Assembly: GCA_028023455.1 (NCBI GenBank)
Contig: JAQFVV010000020.1
Span: 4,881,092-4,945,091 of the forward strand
From: Epiperipatus broadwayi
Taxonomy: Eukaryota; Onychophora; Udeonychophora; Euonychophora; Peripatidae
Length of the DNA stretch: 64,000 bases
Direction: 5' to 3'
The stretch's first letter is position 1; each line of letters opens with the position of its first letter. The position numbers and the translations under genes were made by a program. This document shows, one piece after another, positions 11,951-23,290 of the stretch. Below the pieces are notes generated by a model, which was not told where the DNA came from, made no database searches, and saw nothing but the letters and a program-made list of their open reading frames with translations.

Positions 11951-12031
11951 GCAATTGGTGGCCTAGTTGTTAGCATAGCTGCCTTCCAAGCAGCTGGCCC
12001 GGGTCAATGCTTTGACATATGAAAAAAAAAT
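11951..12031 (+). repeat. tRNA-Gly-like SINE, B box deleted
   Basis: Reads GGTGGCCTAG (A-box side) and CTGCCTTCCAAGCAG, an anticodon arm with TCC. It then jumps from CCCGGG directly to the 3' tail 'tcaatgctttgacatatg' plus an A run. The T-arm and B box are lost. Confidence 0.85.
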
Positions 12032-12694
12032 TAGAACCGTTTTTTTTTTTTTTTTCAAAAATTAAACTACTCAAATGAAAATCGATCCCGGAAGTTCAGT
12101 TCTGAATTGACTATTTTACCATTGAGTGTTAATGATGATATCACATTATGATTTAAGTCAAAATAAAATTGCATTTTTAATAGGCCATTACATGCAAAGT
12201 TATGTGGGAAAAAAAGAGATGAAAAATTTTCAAGAATGGTCAATTGCCAGGTGATGATGATTTAAGCAATTTTTCATCTTTATTTTACCTTCTAATTAAA
12301 AGTAGTCATGGAAGTGGTAGAATATTGCCAAAAGTTACGATAACTTATTTTTTAGTAATAAAAAAAAATAATTTGTTTAATAAATGTAACATTTCTATTG
12401 AAGAAATGTTAGAATTATTGAAATGTAACAAATGGAAATAAATCATATAACCAGTTCCTTAGGAGATGATTGATATTTGGCTTCAAAGAGACAGGCTGAG
12501 ACAATAGTTTAGTTAGGATCTAAGTTGAGCTTACTTTTTTGTATACTTTCATTCAGCTGGATAAACATTAATTCTTTAAACCACAACTCCAGCATTGAAT
12601 TGCCGCACAAGTTATTTAATAAGTTATAAAATATCACGTAAAAGTAATCACTTTTTAAAAATATTTGAAAATCATTTGAATTTTACTGTGATTC

Positions 12695-12765
12695 AGAGAT
12701 TTAGGGTGAGGGGTGAGTAATAATTAAATAGAGATTTAGGGGGAGGGGTGAGTAATAATTAAATA
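12695..12765 (+). repeat. 35-bp tandem duplication
   Basis: The unit 'agagatttaggg' plus 'gaggggtgagtaataatt' occurs twice with period 35, differing at one base. It is purine-rich on this strand. No function assigned. Confidence 0.85.
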
Positions 12766-13205
12766 TTATTATGGTGAATGCTAGAATTTAATTTTCTGAA
12801 AAATTTAATGTTACATCTGCAATTTTTCTTAAAAGCAGAATTAGGATTATTACATTTCCAATATAGTCAAATACTAAAATGTTAAAAGGAGAACACACAA
12901 AGAAAATAGTATATGTTAAAACCATTAACGTTTTAATATTTGAAAGTAGTAAAAATTAGTAATCATAAAAGATTTACGATTGTCATTAATCCGTAATTTG
13001 CTCCAAAAAAGAACACTTTATTACAAATTAAGTACCAATATTTCATGGTCAGAAATTAATTCGCCTTTCATCACTCTACTAAATAAAATATCAACATATC
13101 AAAAATGAATTTAAAAAAACAAATTAAGATATATTTAACAAAAAAAAATTTAAATTATTAAATTAATACGCTGTACAGGTTTACACACACCTGCACATAT
13201 ATAAT

Positions 13206-13510
13206 GTAATATATAAGGGATTCGAACTCAGACTTTCGTATAACCCTTAACTCTCTGTTATCTCATATTGCTGACCCATCTAGTCATACCCATGTTGAAA
13301 AGATAAATAATCACCAATATACGTATTTCATGCTAAACCAGCAATCATCAGTTGGTCCAGATTACTATCTCCACACATATATACAATCAGTGCTCAGCTT
13401 TATATTAAGATAGCCAATCTTCATACTTTAATGGACAGGCTTCAAACTATTTCAACCCACAACTCTTCAGCCATCCATTTCATTGAAAATCTGATGATGG
13501 AACGTTCAAA
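13206..13510 (-). repeat. Hammerhead repeat family B, antisense copy
   Basis: Sense of the element is the minus strand. It carries 'gcctgtccattaaag', 'gaagattggct', the ribozyme, 'gataaata' and the end 'gtctgagttcgaatccc'. That last word looks like a tRNA B box (GGTTCGAATCC-like), so some family B units may end in a tRNA-like segment. This is the best preserved full-length family B copy in the window. Confidence 0.8.
13306..13364 (-). ncRNA. Candidate type I hammerhead ribozyme (family B)
   Basis: On the minus strand: TAATC (13360-13364) and CCAA (13352-13355) form the 5' side of stem I. CTGATGA is at 13345-13351. Stem II is TTGCTG/TAGCAT around GTT (13330-13344), with a U-U at its base. GAAA is at 13326-13329. 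A minimal stem III (AU/AU around ACGT) leads to the cleavage triplet AUA (13318-13320). TTGG (13314-13317) and GATTA (13308-13312) close stem I. Every conserved core base is present. The fold was made by eye. Confidence 0.75.
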
Positions 13511-13603
13511 GCCCATGTTATTAAAAAAATGTTTTTTCGTTTTTTTAATAAAAAAATGATTGCAGCTATATTACAAGATATATATACACACTACTTATTT
13601 TCA

Positions 13604-13685
13604 TTTTCAGCCATTATCAATCCACCATAGAATGAATGTCTCTTCAAGTTTGATCTTTTTCTGATCTATAGTTTCTTTTCTCTAT
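13604..13685 (-). pseudogene. RTE-type LINE, last codons of ORF2
   Basis: The minus strand reads KLEETFILWWIDNG then a stop. This matches the end of the better preserved RTE-like tail at 41215-41427 (KLGETFILQWIDNG). Upstream residues (KETIDQKK) align with the KDRRRW part of the other copy, with a gap. It lacks the GAT repeat that follows the other copy. A short 5'-truncated relic. Confidence 0.75.
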
Positions 13686-13829
13686 ATTACTGGAATAAAC
13701 TCATATTTTATATACGATATACATTATATCTGTCTAGATATTTACATTGTTAGAAATCTAATTTATAGACTTACATCTCTTCTATTTTCTTTACTCAACA
13801 AAAAATTTTATTATCAAACTTTTTCTTTT

Positions 13830-14305
13830 ATATATAACTTTAGGATTCAATGGACATTATGTCATCGATGATGATGATCCTTCCATTAAGGTCCGATTCC
13901 CCGATGGATCTCTTTCATTGGCCATTAGTTTCTATTATTTTTCTATCTGACCGTTGCTTATACATTTAAATGCCCAAGGGCTAGTTCACTTGGACTAATT
14001 AAAATAATCATTTCCATTTTTCAATAACATTAATTAATTTGTTTTCCAAACTTAAAGATATATTTTTATCTCTAAATCTTTTTAAGTTTTTGCTTTTAAA
14101 ATACTTTTTCTATTTTTAATAAAGTTTTATTTTAATAATTTTTTTCATCTGTGCGATTATATATATATACGAGTTTAAGATGATTTTTTTAATTTCAATT
14201 TTTAATTCTTAAACAAAAGAAGTTTTTATTTGCGAACTTTTCTTTTTTTCATGTTTACTAATAAAAAACAATGTAACGTCGTATGTGCCCGTTACAATTG
14301 ATTTA
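13830..14305 (-). repeat. LTR-like block, copy 1
   Basis: Read on the minus strand it starts TTGTAACG...CGTTACAT. It continues with 'aagttcgcaaataaaaa', a 'cacagatg' word, 'aatggaaatgattattt', 'gtcagat' and 'ggccaatg', in the same order as the block at 25515-26210 on the plus strand. Divergence is high. The start TG and repeated GTAACG/CGTTAC words suit a long terminal repeat, but no paired LTR or pol is attached. Confidence 0.5.
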
Positions 14306-14317
14306 ATTGTAATGTCA

Positions 14318-14398
14318 TTTAATAATAATAATACAAATACTAATACTACTACTAATAATAATAATTATTATTATTATTGTTGTTGTTGTTGCTGTTGT
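14318..14398 (+). repeat. Compound trinucleotide microsatellite
   Basis: Runs of AAT, ACT, ATT and TTG triplets follow one another (aataataat, actactact, attattatt, ttgttgttg). Confidence 0.95.
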
Positions 14399-14399
14399 A

Positions 14400-15000
14400 A
14401 AAATTTTCAGAGCATTTCATGATGTCATCATTTATTAAGCACTCCCCCCTTTCAAAAAAACAACAACTTATTATTCATATGTTTAACTTGGATTCAAAAT
14501 GTTGATATGCTTTTAAATTTCAGGCTAATAGCCAGATAATACAAAAAGAATAAAACATGTTTGTTAGATGAAATGTGAATAGATCCCAAAAAATCGGATA
14601 CCCGTCTGAATCCAAACACTTTACTAAGGCCAAAACTTAATCTGCGAGTGTGTACATTTAATGAGTAAATTTTAACCTACTTAGCAACTACTGATTATTT
14701 AAGTTCTCAATAGATAGTGGGTATGGAATAATATACATACATTTTCTTCTTATTGTCTAAACATGACATAGACTTTTTAGAAGAATACTTGAGATTTTAT
14801 TTTATCATATATATAATTCACAATATTTATGATATATAATATTCTAAAAATCTATTTTTAAAAAGTATGAAATTAAAGATTAATTATCATTTAAAGAATA
14901 AATTTAATGACTGCAGTCGATTAAAAATTGCTTGAACATTTGTCATATCTTCTAACTTTAATTCATAGGTTAGAATCCATTATTTATATGTACAAGATTT
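14400..15000. other. No gene seen
   Basis: AT-rich sequence without a supported frame or repeat family. Confidence 0.45.
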
Positions 15001-15002
15001 GA

Positions 15003-15595
15003 AATACCAGGCACTCTTATACCTGGAGCCTAATTGTAAATATAGGGATTTGATCTCAGACTTTCAAGTCCCTTCACTATCTCATACCACTTACACATGA
15101 GCACATCCATGCAGAAAAATAAATAACCACCAATATACATATTTCATGCACATATCTTACATATTAAGCCTGCATTCTGCCCATTCCTCTTCCATATATA
15201 TTTAAATGGATACTGTCCTGTACATGAGGGGTCAGAATAATTTGTGGTCAACATGGGCATGACAACAATATTGAAATCAGTATGGGATTTGGAAATTCTT
15301 ATCATTAGATTTTGCAATGGTATGAATGGCTGAAGATTTGGAGGTTGGAGTGGATTAAAGCCTGTCCATTAAAGTGTAAGGATTTGCTATCTTAATATAA
15401 ATTGAACACTGATTATATATATGTATGGGAGATGGTAGTCTGGACCAACTGATCAGTGCTGGTTTAGCATGAAATATGTAGGTGATTATTTATCTTTTCT
15501 GCATGGGTGTGGTCATGTTTATCAATAGTATGAGATAGTGTGGATAGTGAAGGGCTTGAAAGTATGAGTTCAAATCCCCTATATTTATATATATT
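15003..15595. repeat. Family B hammerhead repeats in opposite orientation
   Basis: An antisense 3' half lies at about 15030-15160 ('gggatttgatctcagactttc' to 'atttcatgca'). A sense copy runs about 15230-15595, from 'aatttgtggtcaacatgggc' through 'gcctgtccattaaagtg' to 'tgagttcaaatccc'. In the sense copy the core reads CTGATCA, so the essential G is lost. Stem II and GAAA are kept. The two parts together resemble the head-to-head layout of other copies. Confidence 0.75.
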
Positions 15596-15599
15596 TATT

Positions 15600-16255
15600 G
15601 GAAAGTCTTATGGTACTTTATCTTATTTACTTGCCAGAGATTCACATTTAGGCTAGAAAAAATTTGAATTATTTTTATTTCATTTTCCAAAAACTTAGCC
15701 TTTTCATTTAAATTGGTGTATCCCAACCACTCTAGTTGGACATACTAATAAAAATCCTCAGCATCTAGTTATTAGAGAGCCAGATGAGCAATAGTTTCTT
15801 CATATTTTTTTAAAGAGGGAATTTTGTAGAGAATTTTTTATCACAGAGTGTTAACTTCAAAGCTGTTTTACTTTTTATTATATTATTACACTACTAATTG
15901 ATTCTCTTCTAAAATATTGTCATATGATTTCCATTCTGTTTTATCAAGTGATAAGTTTCTTCAAACATGGCATTCTCTTTTTTAAAATTTGTTTATTAGT
16001 CATTCTATTGTTTTAATAATCAAGCACAAAAGGAACACTGAATAAAAGTTCATCTTCAGTTTTTTAAAACCACCCTCCAAATCACAGTTACTACTAGTTT
16101 AACTAAACAACGCAGTTTTTATCATCAAGCATAGTAATATTTGAATGTTTAGTTTTGTTGTTATTTTCCCACTTGATAATTATGATTTATTTGATGTTTT
16201 GAAAATAGCTAAAATTACATGATAAAATATATTCACATGCTTTAATATTTATGCA
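15600..16255. other. No gene seen
   Basis: No coding frame, RNA gene or known repeat recognised. Confidence 0.45.
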
Positions 16256-16257
16256 GT

Positions 16258-16655
16258 GTAATTATTTACTACACCACCCTCATGCAGGGTAGAGTTTCTT
16301 TCCATGTTAAACACCTAATAGGAGGGTGTAATCATAAACTTATGGCCAAGACATGTGAAAAAAATAGATTGATCCCCAATTTGCACATTTTATGCTGAAC
16401 TAGCTCTCATCAGTTGGTCCAGATCTCATTCTTTAATACATAAATAGGAAATTATAACTAGCCTACATCATTTGGGTTTTTCAGGTGATCACCCATTCAA
16501 ATACTAATTGAACCTAACATTACTTAACTGCAGAGAATGAATGAGAACTGGTGTGTTCAATGTAATTCACTTGATGGAAGAATCTTAATAATTTTTATTA
16601 GTCATTCATTAGCCTAGAGATTATCCATTTAATAAATATTTTTATCCTTTAGTTG
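16258..16655 (-). repeat. Hammerhead repeat family B, antisense, core nearly intact
   Basis: On the minus strand the unit opens with 'ggataatctctaggctaatg' (16610-16640), like the copy at 847. It includes 'gatctggaccaactgatgag' and ends with the 'agggtgt...gtagtaa' words. CTGATGA and stem I are kept, but GAAA reads AAAA, so cleavage is unlikely. It belongs to the subtype found at 0.7-1.5 kb. Confidence 0.75.
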
Positions 16656-16659
16656 ACAA

Positions 16660-17845
16660 AGTCCAGTTATAAAGAAATAGTGACGGAAAAGACAGTACTC
16701 ACTAGGCTGGTCAATAACTAGGTAGTGCTGGTTTGAGCAAATTCATTAATGATGGATAGTTTTCTACATGGTCTGTGATAATGTAATTGCCATAAAAAAT
16801 AAACACATCCACATATATATACTATCAACCTTTCTAATCAATTACATTGTTTAATTTTTTTAAACAAAAATCAAATATATTTAATTTTTATTGAAAAGGA
16901 ACAAATTTAGGTTTAGAAAACTATTTGTGAAATGATGCATTTTATAACAGATTAGTCCAAAAAATGTAATTACATTCTGTAAATGATTACATCCATAGAT
17001 TCAGAGTAAGATAGAATTATAAATCAGAAACATTTGTCATTTCCTAACTCGTTTTCTCTAACTTCTCAGATACAATTTATGTATTAGTCATTTTTTACAA
17101 CTGTTGAATAAAAAACAATTACTTCAACAATTTTCAATCTTTTATAATAGAGATTTAAAATGAAGGAGAGAGTGGGTTAATAACACTACTTTTTTTCTTT
17201 TATCCTTAATTTAACTCTAGCATTTACTGTTGTTCTAAGTTTATTATCATTACTTCTTTTCTTATTGTTTTCTAAATTTTCTTTTGTTAACATGAACCTT
17301 TGATATTTACAATAATTATGATAAAGAGAGTACATATTTGTACAGCATCAATTCTGTTTTTAATTAGTTGCACAAAAAATGTCTATTTCTATATTTTTAA
17401 TGCGTATCTGTTCTATCTTTGTATTTTTTTCTAGAATTAGAATACTAACAATGATGATGAAATTAATATATTTCATTAATTCCATCTGTGAAGAAGACTG
17501 CTAGACCTGTAAGACTATGGCAACAAAATAAAAAATATCATTACATGAAGATGTTGCATAAAGATTAGTGCATCTGTTTCTTATACCATAATTTGAGTTT
17601 AAATCCGAGTGAAACTTAGAAAAATTACAAACAGGCTTAGAATTTTTCTTTCACGTAGGCATTCAGCAGTGGTCGATAAATTGATATCTAACTCTTTTTA
17701 ATTTAATAATTTGGTCAGATAATTTAAAAATAATATTTAAAAAATGATTGTAATGATATGACTATCACTAATAGTGTGTCACAATTCTATGGATATTAAC
17801 TTCGTGTTTACTTTTATTTACATATACTTTGAAAAATTTTTCAAA
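16660..17845. other. No gene seen
   Basis: AT-rich. A weak 'gaagaagactgc' word at about 17490 recalls the Penelope-type 3' hairpin but lacks the second half of the stem. Confidence 0.4.
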
Positions 17846-17860
17846 AAGGTACATTGAGTT

Positions 17861-17970
17861 TTTTTTTTCATATGTCATAGCATCGACTGGAAGGCGAATC
17901 CACAAACGTCTGCAACCAACTACTTGCTTGCAAGGCGACTGCGCTGACCTCTCGGCTAACAACGCTTGAC
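17861..17970 (-). repeat. tRNA-derived SINE, subfamily 2, with target-site duplication
   Basis: Antisense copy with the 3' tail 'ctatgacatatg' plus A run. The body has CGCCTTGCAAGCAAGTAG and a variable-arm-like 'gttggttgcagac', and the B box is GTGGATTCGCC. A 15-bp target-site duplication, AAGGTACATTGAGTT, flanks it (17846-17860 and 17971-17985). This proves retroposition by a LINE-type machinery. Confidence 0.9.
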
Positions 17971-18348
17971 AAGGTACATTGAGTTGTTTGAAATAATGAA
18001 CTGTTTGCAAAGTAAAAAATCTCATAAAAATGAAAATATGTTGAAGAGTATTGTAAAGAAATTAAGAAAATTTTCAAACATTCAGAATACTTGTAGAACA
18101 TTTTTGGAAACTATAATGAATCTTAAAAAATCTAGAAGATGGAGAAAAATTCTTAAATAACATTAAAGTAGAGAGATCTTATTAGAGAATCAAAAACTTA
18201 CCTTTAAACGAGATTTTAGATAATGTTTTCAATTAAATGTGAATTGAGAAGAGTTTTCTTATAAAAATAGTTCTTTGCATTATAAAGTTCATTAAAATTT
18301 ACTTTAATATATTATTTGTTTATAGACTTCTCTTAGATTATATAATAC

Positions 18349-18833
18349 TAATAATTCTGGCTAAAACGGCTTGGTATAGAAATTTAATTTTGTTTATAAG
18401 TTTATATGCGCTAAGCGCTTTCGAAATTCTTAGACTTTATATATAAGTGAGTTATTGGTTTTTATGCTAGGTTTGGGAAAAGATGAAGGTCATGGACTTG
18501 ACAAAGATTATGTTGTGGAAATGGGATGGAGCAGATTATGGAAAAACTTAGGGTGGAGAATGGAAAGGGAAGGTAAATTGGCTAACAGGTTTCTCTGGGC
18601 ATAGTTGCTGAGAGATTCCTGACTCCGTATAAGGAGAAGTCACAGTACATCACATCACATTCATAGCTGAGGGCAATCAATAATCTTCCTCGTTATCGTT
18701 CACTCAGTTATGAATATGAAGTCTAAGAACTATGAATATGAAGTCTAAGAACTTCAAAAGAGCTTAGCATATATAAGCTTATAAACAAAATCAAACTTTT
18801 CTAACAAGCGTGTTAGCGCAGAATTATTAGTAA
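18349..18833. repeat. Inverted-repeat element around a LINE 3' relic
   Basis: The ends (about 18349-18437 and 18735-18833) are imperfect inverted repeats: 'ctaataattctg', 'gtttataag', 'atatgcgctaag' and 'attcttagac' each recur as complements. The right arm has a duplicated 'tatgaatatgaagtctaagaac'. Between the arms the plus strand reads a LINE C-terminal peptide, FMLGLGKDEGHGLDKDY, close to the tail at 21250-21330. A further 3' tail word ('caatggcaaactacttctgg') lies at 18890. Confidence 0.65.
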
Positions 18834-19476
18834 AATTTACTTTGTAACATCTAAAATTGAGATACTAAAATAAACTATATCAGGAACGCAATGGCAAACT
18901 ACTTCTGGTGATGATCAGGTAGGTATTATTTAGCTGTATTGTTCTATTACTTAGCATACCTAGATCACCCAACCGACATTATCAGAAAACTTAACATACG
19001 TATAATATCATTGTATATTGTTTTAGTTTTTCTCTGTTTATCATTGTATATTGTTTTATCCAAAATTCAAATCATATTACTAACCTTTAAAAATATATTT
19101 ATGATTGTAAAATAAAAAGATCAAGTTAAGAGATTGAACTGAATACTACGGTCTTGAAACTTGATCCTTAAATATTAAGCTCAGTTCATTAAAACAGTAA
19201 TTATACTAGGAGAAAATAATCGATTCTCTAAATTGGGATTATTATTATTTTTTGACATGTGAAATCAAAGATACTAGCAAGAACAAAAAAAAAAGACATA
19301 TTATAACCTGATTTTTTAGTGAAAAATTGTAAGAGGGCAGTGAACTTAGCAAGTCAAATATACATATATATATATATGCAATAAAAGTATAAGAATACGA
19401 TATGTACGATTGTATTTGTTCTTCATCAATTTGATTGTATAGTCACCACAAAAATACCTTTGGTTTTTTTTGTTAC

Positions 19477-19548
19477 GCGTTGGTGGCCTAGAGGTTAGCA
19501 TAGCTTCCTTCCAAACAGCTGGCCCGGGTTCGTTTCCTGATCATATAT
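19477..19548 (+). repeat. tRNA-Gly-like SINE, 3' truncated
   Basis: Opens GCGTTGGTGGCCTAGAGG. The anticodon arm reads CCTTCCAAACAG and the B box GGTTCGTTTCC. The usual 'tgacatatg' tail is replaced by 'tatatatata'. Words 'aaaataccttt' on both sides (about 19452 and 19553) are probably the target-site duplication. Confidence 0.85.
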
Positions 19549-20226
19549 ATATAAAATACCTTTGATTTTTTTTATTTCTTTCTACATCTTTTTCCTCCCA
19601 ATTGTTTCCTCTCTATTTTTTAAGAGTTAAAATGTTTAAACTAATTAATAATATAAGGGTGCAAAATAAAAAGTTTCAAATTTTTAATCAGTAAAAAGTT
19701 GATTCACAGATAAACAGAGCAGACCATATGAATAAAGATAATTATGAATGTATTTGCATTTTATTTACCCATTAAACATTTAGTATCAGAAAATAAAAGG
19801 TAGACAAACTGTTTCTAGATTTTTATATAGAATAGAATTTCAAATGAGGGTGAAAGATTGTTACTATTTTATCTTATAGGCGTTGGCAGACGGTATCAAA
19901 AATATATAAAAATGCCTTTGGCATATAAAAAAAATAAACAGGTGTAGAAACTAGATTTTTCTAATTCTGACAAGAGATATAATTAGCAAAAATTTATTTA
20001 AAAAAAAAATAATTAAAGAAAGAACTTTCAAATTGTAAAATGTTATTATAATTAATGAAAAGTAAACATTAAAAAAACAATATAAAATTAAAAAACATAT
20101 AGTAGTTCATAAAAACTAACAATGAAATTAAACTAGGAAATATTTTTATCACTTTTAATAAATACTATTTCATAAATTTTACAAGAGCTATGTTTCAGAT
20201 TATAACAAACTATTGAAAGTAATCAT

Positions 20227-20335
20227 CCTTTCCTCACAAGTGCTCATATTTCCTTAACAAGTCTATCTTGTGGCTGGGGCGAGCGTATCCTTACAGATTG
20301 AACACCACTGTTTAAAAGCGCTTGTGAGGAAAGAA
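20227..20335. repeat. Short inverted repeat (about 19-bp arms)
   Basis: TCCTTTCCTCACAAGTGCT at the left pairs with the right-hand AGCGCTTGTGAGGAAAGAA. The loop is GC-richer than the surroundings. It could be the end of a small foldback transposon. No flanking duplication identified. Confidence 0.7.
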
Positions 20336-20399
20336 CGATCACTGCGGTGAATAGATAGAACTATTTGGGAATCATCTTAAGTAATTCGAGAAATTACTT

Positions 20400-21340
20400 G
20401 GATGAATGGGAGAAAAAATGAAGCAAAGACAAGAAAGGGATTGATAAAGAAATTAACAGTGTTTTCATATAATAAATATGATGTAGCTAGAATTGTATAG
20501 AAGGGAGTGGCAGTAGAAGGGTTAACATATGGTAATGATGCATTATGTGTTAGTAAAGGGGTATTCGATTACTTAGACAAAGAGAAGTAGGAAGACATGC
20601 ATTAGATGCAGATGGGTGGACGGCAAAGGAGGCAATTCAAGGAGAAATGGAATGGTCAAGTTTTTATATGAGATGCAAAAAGCAAAATGAAAATGTTCAG
20701 TAGATTGCAGTTTATGAATAATAAAAGAATAGCCAAAATAGTATTTAATTGGATTATGAATAATGGGCAGGCAACAAGATGGGTAAGAAAGGTGGTATGG
20801 TATGCAGAAGATTTGGATAAAGAATTTCTGTCAGTATACTTATACAAAAGATGAGTAATTGTGTTAGAATTCTTAAGTGTTATAGTGGTGAGGAATGGGA
20901 TAGAAGAATAGATGCATTAATAAAGAGTAGGAAGTTGGAGAGATGGAGAACTAATATGGAGTGTAAAAAGAGTTTAAATATATATATAGAAGTAAATGAA
21001 ATATTGGGTGCGAGTTAATTTATGATAATAGCAATGAAAGTAATTTACTGTTTAAGACTCAAAGATGATCTTTACCAACAAGGAAATATACACATAAATG
21101 GAAAAATGTGGGTGATTTAGTCTGCAAGTTGTGTAATGAAGGCATAGAAAATATTAGGCATCTGTTAATTGAATATAACTGCCTGCAATCAGAAAGGCTG
21201 CAAATAATGAAGTTGTGGAAGAATAAATATAAACAAAGTGATTATGCAGATAGTGAGTTCTTGGTTTTTATGCTGGGTTTGGTAAAAAGATAAGAGGGAA
21301 TTAGATTTAAAGGCCATGGAGTTGGCAAAGATTATCCTTT
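20400..21340 (+). pseudogene. LINE ORF2 C-terminal region, several frame breaks
   Basis: Frames on the plus strand read GVAVEGLTYGNDALCVSKG, then EAIQGEMEWSSFYMRCKK, then a basic stretch. The end is CKLCNEGIENIRHLL, a CxxC...H zinc-finger-like motif typical of LINE ORF2 C-termini (21129-21175). The last part is open from 21108 to a TAA at 21291. At least four stops or frame changes break the rest, so this is dead. The reverse transcriptase domain is not present. It is the longest copy of a LINE type whose tail also occurs at 18440. Confidence 0.75.
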
Positions 21341-21605
21341 AGATTGGATAACACAATTTCACGGGTCCAGATATTTCTAAGAAATTTCAATATTTTTGAA
21401 GTTTACATGTCACCAAACTTAGCCCAGGTTTTTTGACTTGGATTGTTTTGAGAAAAAAACAACTCAATCTACATATTCTGAACAATTTTCTGGATTGCCA
21501 GAATCAAATTCTTTTGAGAAATCAATCATAGCCTTTGTAGTCACCCTCTTTCCATCATGCATGAAGCAATTTTCAGTGTTTGTTCCTTTCTAATTAAGCA
21601 TTTCT
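21335..21605 (-). pseudogene. LINE reverse-transcriptase-side relic
   Basis: The minus strand reads TKAMIDFSKEFDSG and, further on, KILKFLRNIWTREIV. The second peptide resembles one in the LINE at 54.4-57.2 kb (FLRNI.THEIVSP), just upstream of the reverse transcriptase. Very diverged, with stops. It is sandwiched between a LINE tail and a family A repeat. Confidence 0.45.
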
Positions 21606-22060
21606 AATACTATAAACATCACATGACCACCTCCTCTTATGCTTGTGTATAACTGTTGTTAAAACAGGCAAAAACTCACAATATATATTGCCACAGACAG
21701 CAAGCTAGAGTAATCAATGGATGCCAGAAGGCTTGTGCATAAAATCCCCATCTAGTTCCTACTCATCCAATATCCCCAGACTAGTTTCTGGCTTATGACC
21801 TTTCTCAGTGAGGAGCCTTGGATCTGAGAGCACTGCATCTAGATCTTAGGATCTAATGCAACCCTCCAGAAAACACCTTTTATCTCCACTTAACTATAAA
21901 ACTATGAGTCTTAAACTGAAAACACCTTAATGTTTTTAAACCAAGCCCATCAGCTTATATAGTCACATGGGTCTGGATCCCATTCAGTATCCATACATTT
22001 TGGTGTCTTGGGTTTTTTAATATCCATAGCCAACATTATCCTATTAGGCAGGATTGGTTT
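21606..22060 (-). repeat. Hammerhead repeat family A, full-length antisense
   Basis: A whole unit from 'caggattggtttt...' (element interior) through 'aggtgttttctggagggttgc' and the ribozyme to 'gagttttTGCCTGTT'. In the ribozyme region (21770-21830, minus strand) the core is CTGAGAA, so the essential G is changed to A. Stem I arms AUCCAA/UUGGAU and TCCTCA/TGGGGA are intact. Confidence 0.85.
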
Positions 22061-22069
22061 TAAGATATT

Positions 22070-22770
22070 TATATTAATATAGTTATACACTAGTTATTTA
22101 AGTTGCTATTCACTAGGCTTGGTGATATTCCAAAATTTTATTTGATTGCTTAGCAACTTAAAATGTTAGTTGAATATTGTGATTCATCTAAATAAAATTA
22201 ACACAGACATCTTAGTTGGCTCATGAAAGGTCAAATGGATTTATTATAACCAGATTCTCATTGCAAGTTTGCGCATGCCTGACTGCATTCAACAAATAAT
22301 AAGCAACTTGAGTTACTTTTTAGGAAATAATTTTAGAGTTCTGAATGATTATTACTATATGTGTACCTACTAAAACTCCAGTAAGTAACTACTCTCAAAT
22401 AGGCCTCATATCTTTATAAATAAGTTACCTCTCTTAATTTAAGCTATATAAGATTCACTGACCAGTTTATTATTGGTCTATTTGTATTATTGGCTGCTTA
22501 TTAGTTGGTCAGCTAGAATATGTTCTAAATCTGATTCTAGAAAGCTTTATAGTTTCAATGAGTCCATCCTTGAAGTAAGTTTTCATTGAATCTACAACAG
22601 AAACTTAAAGACAAAAACAAATAAAATGAAGTGGAAGCATATCCATTTTAAATTGGTTGGTTATTTCACATACTATTTTGCAATACTGATGTATAACTTA
22701 TACTAAAAACTGTTATTAGATTTTAATTAATAGGAAAATGTTTATGACAAAAGTCATCATTTTAAAACTA
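22070..22770. other. No gene seen between two family A copies
   Basis: AT-rich spacer. No coding frame or repeat recognised. Confidence 0.45.
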
Positions 22771-22784
22771 TTATTATTAAAACA

Positions 22785-23232
22785 GGCAAAATTCTCCATA
22801 CAGTAGTGCCACTCAGTGCAAATCAGAGTAATCAATGGATGCCAGAAGGCTTGTGCATAAAATCCCTATCTAGTGCCTACTCATTCAATATCCCCAGATT
22901 AGTTTCTGGCTTATGACCTTCATTAATGAGGAGCCTTGGATCTGAGAGCACTGCACTTAGATCTTAGGATCTAATGCAATCCACCAGCAGCCATCTTTTA
23001 TCTCTACTTAACTATAAAACTATGAGAATAAAATTGGAAACACAAAAATATTTTCAATCCATATTCAGTAGCTTATATAGTCATATAGGTCTGAACTCAG
23101 TTCAAAACTCATACATTTTGGTGACTTTGGTTCTTTAATAAACATAGCCACCACTATCCTATTAGGCAGGATTGGTATTAAACCACTAAACATCACATGA
23201 TCACTATTTCTTATGCTTGCTCATAACTGTTA
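22785..23232 (-). repeat. Hammerhead repeat family A, unit of about 445 bp
   Basis: Both ends carry the same junction word 'ttattaaaa' (22788 and 23231). The element is therefore one full circularly permuted unit of about 445 bp, as expected if tandem or circular copies were inserted. In the ribozyme region (22880-22935) the core is damaged (TTAATGA) and the cleavage triplet is AUC instead of GUC. Confidence 0.85.
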
Positions 23233-23290
23233 TTAAAAACAGTTATGAGCAAGCATAAGAAATGGTGATCATGTGATGCTTAGTGGTTTA
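23179..23290. repeat. Near-perfect 53-bp palindrome
   Basis: Left arm 23179-23231 and right arm 23238-23290 pair with two mismatches around a 6-base loop. The arms are the 'aaccactaaacatcacatg...' end of family A. The junction therefore marks a head-to-head end. Confidence 0.95.
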
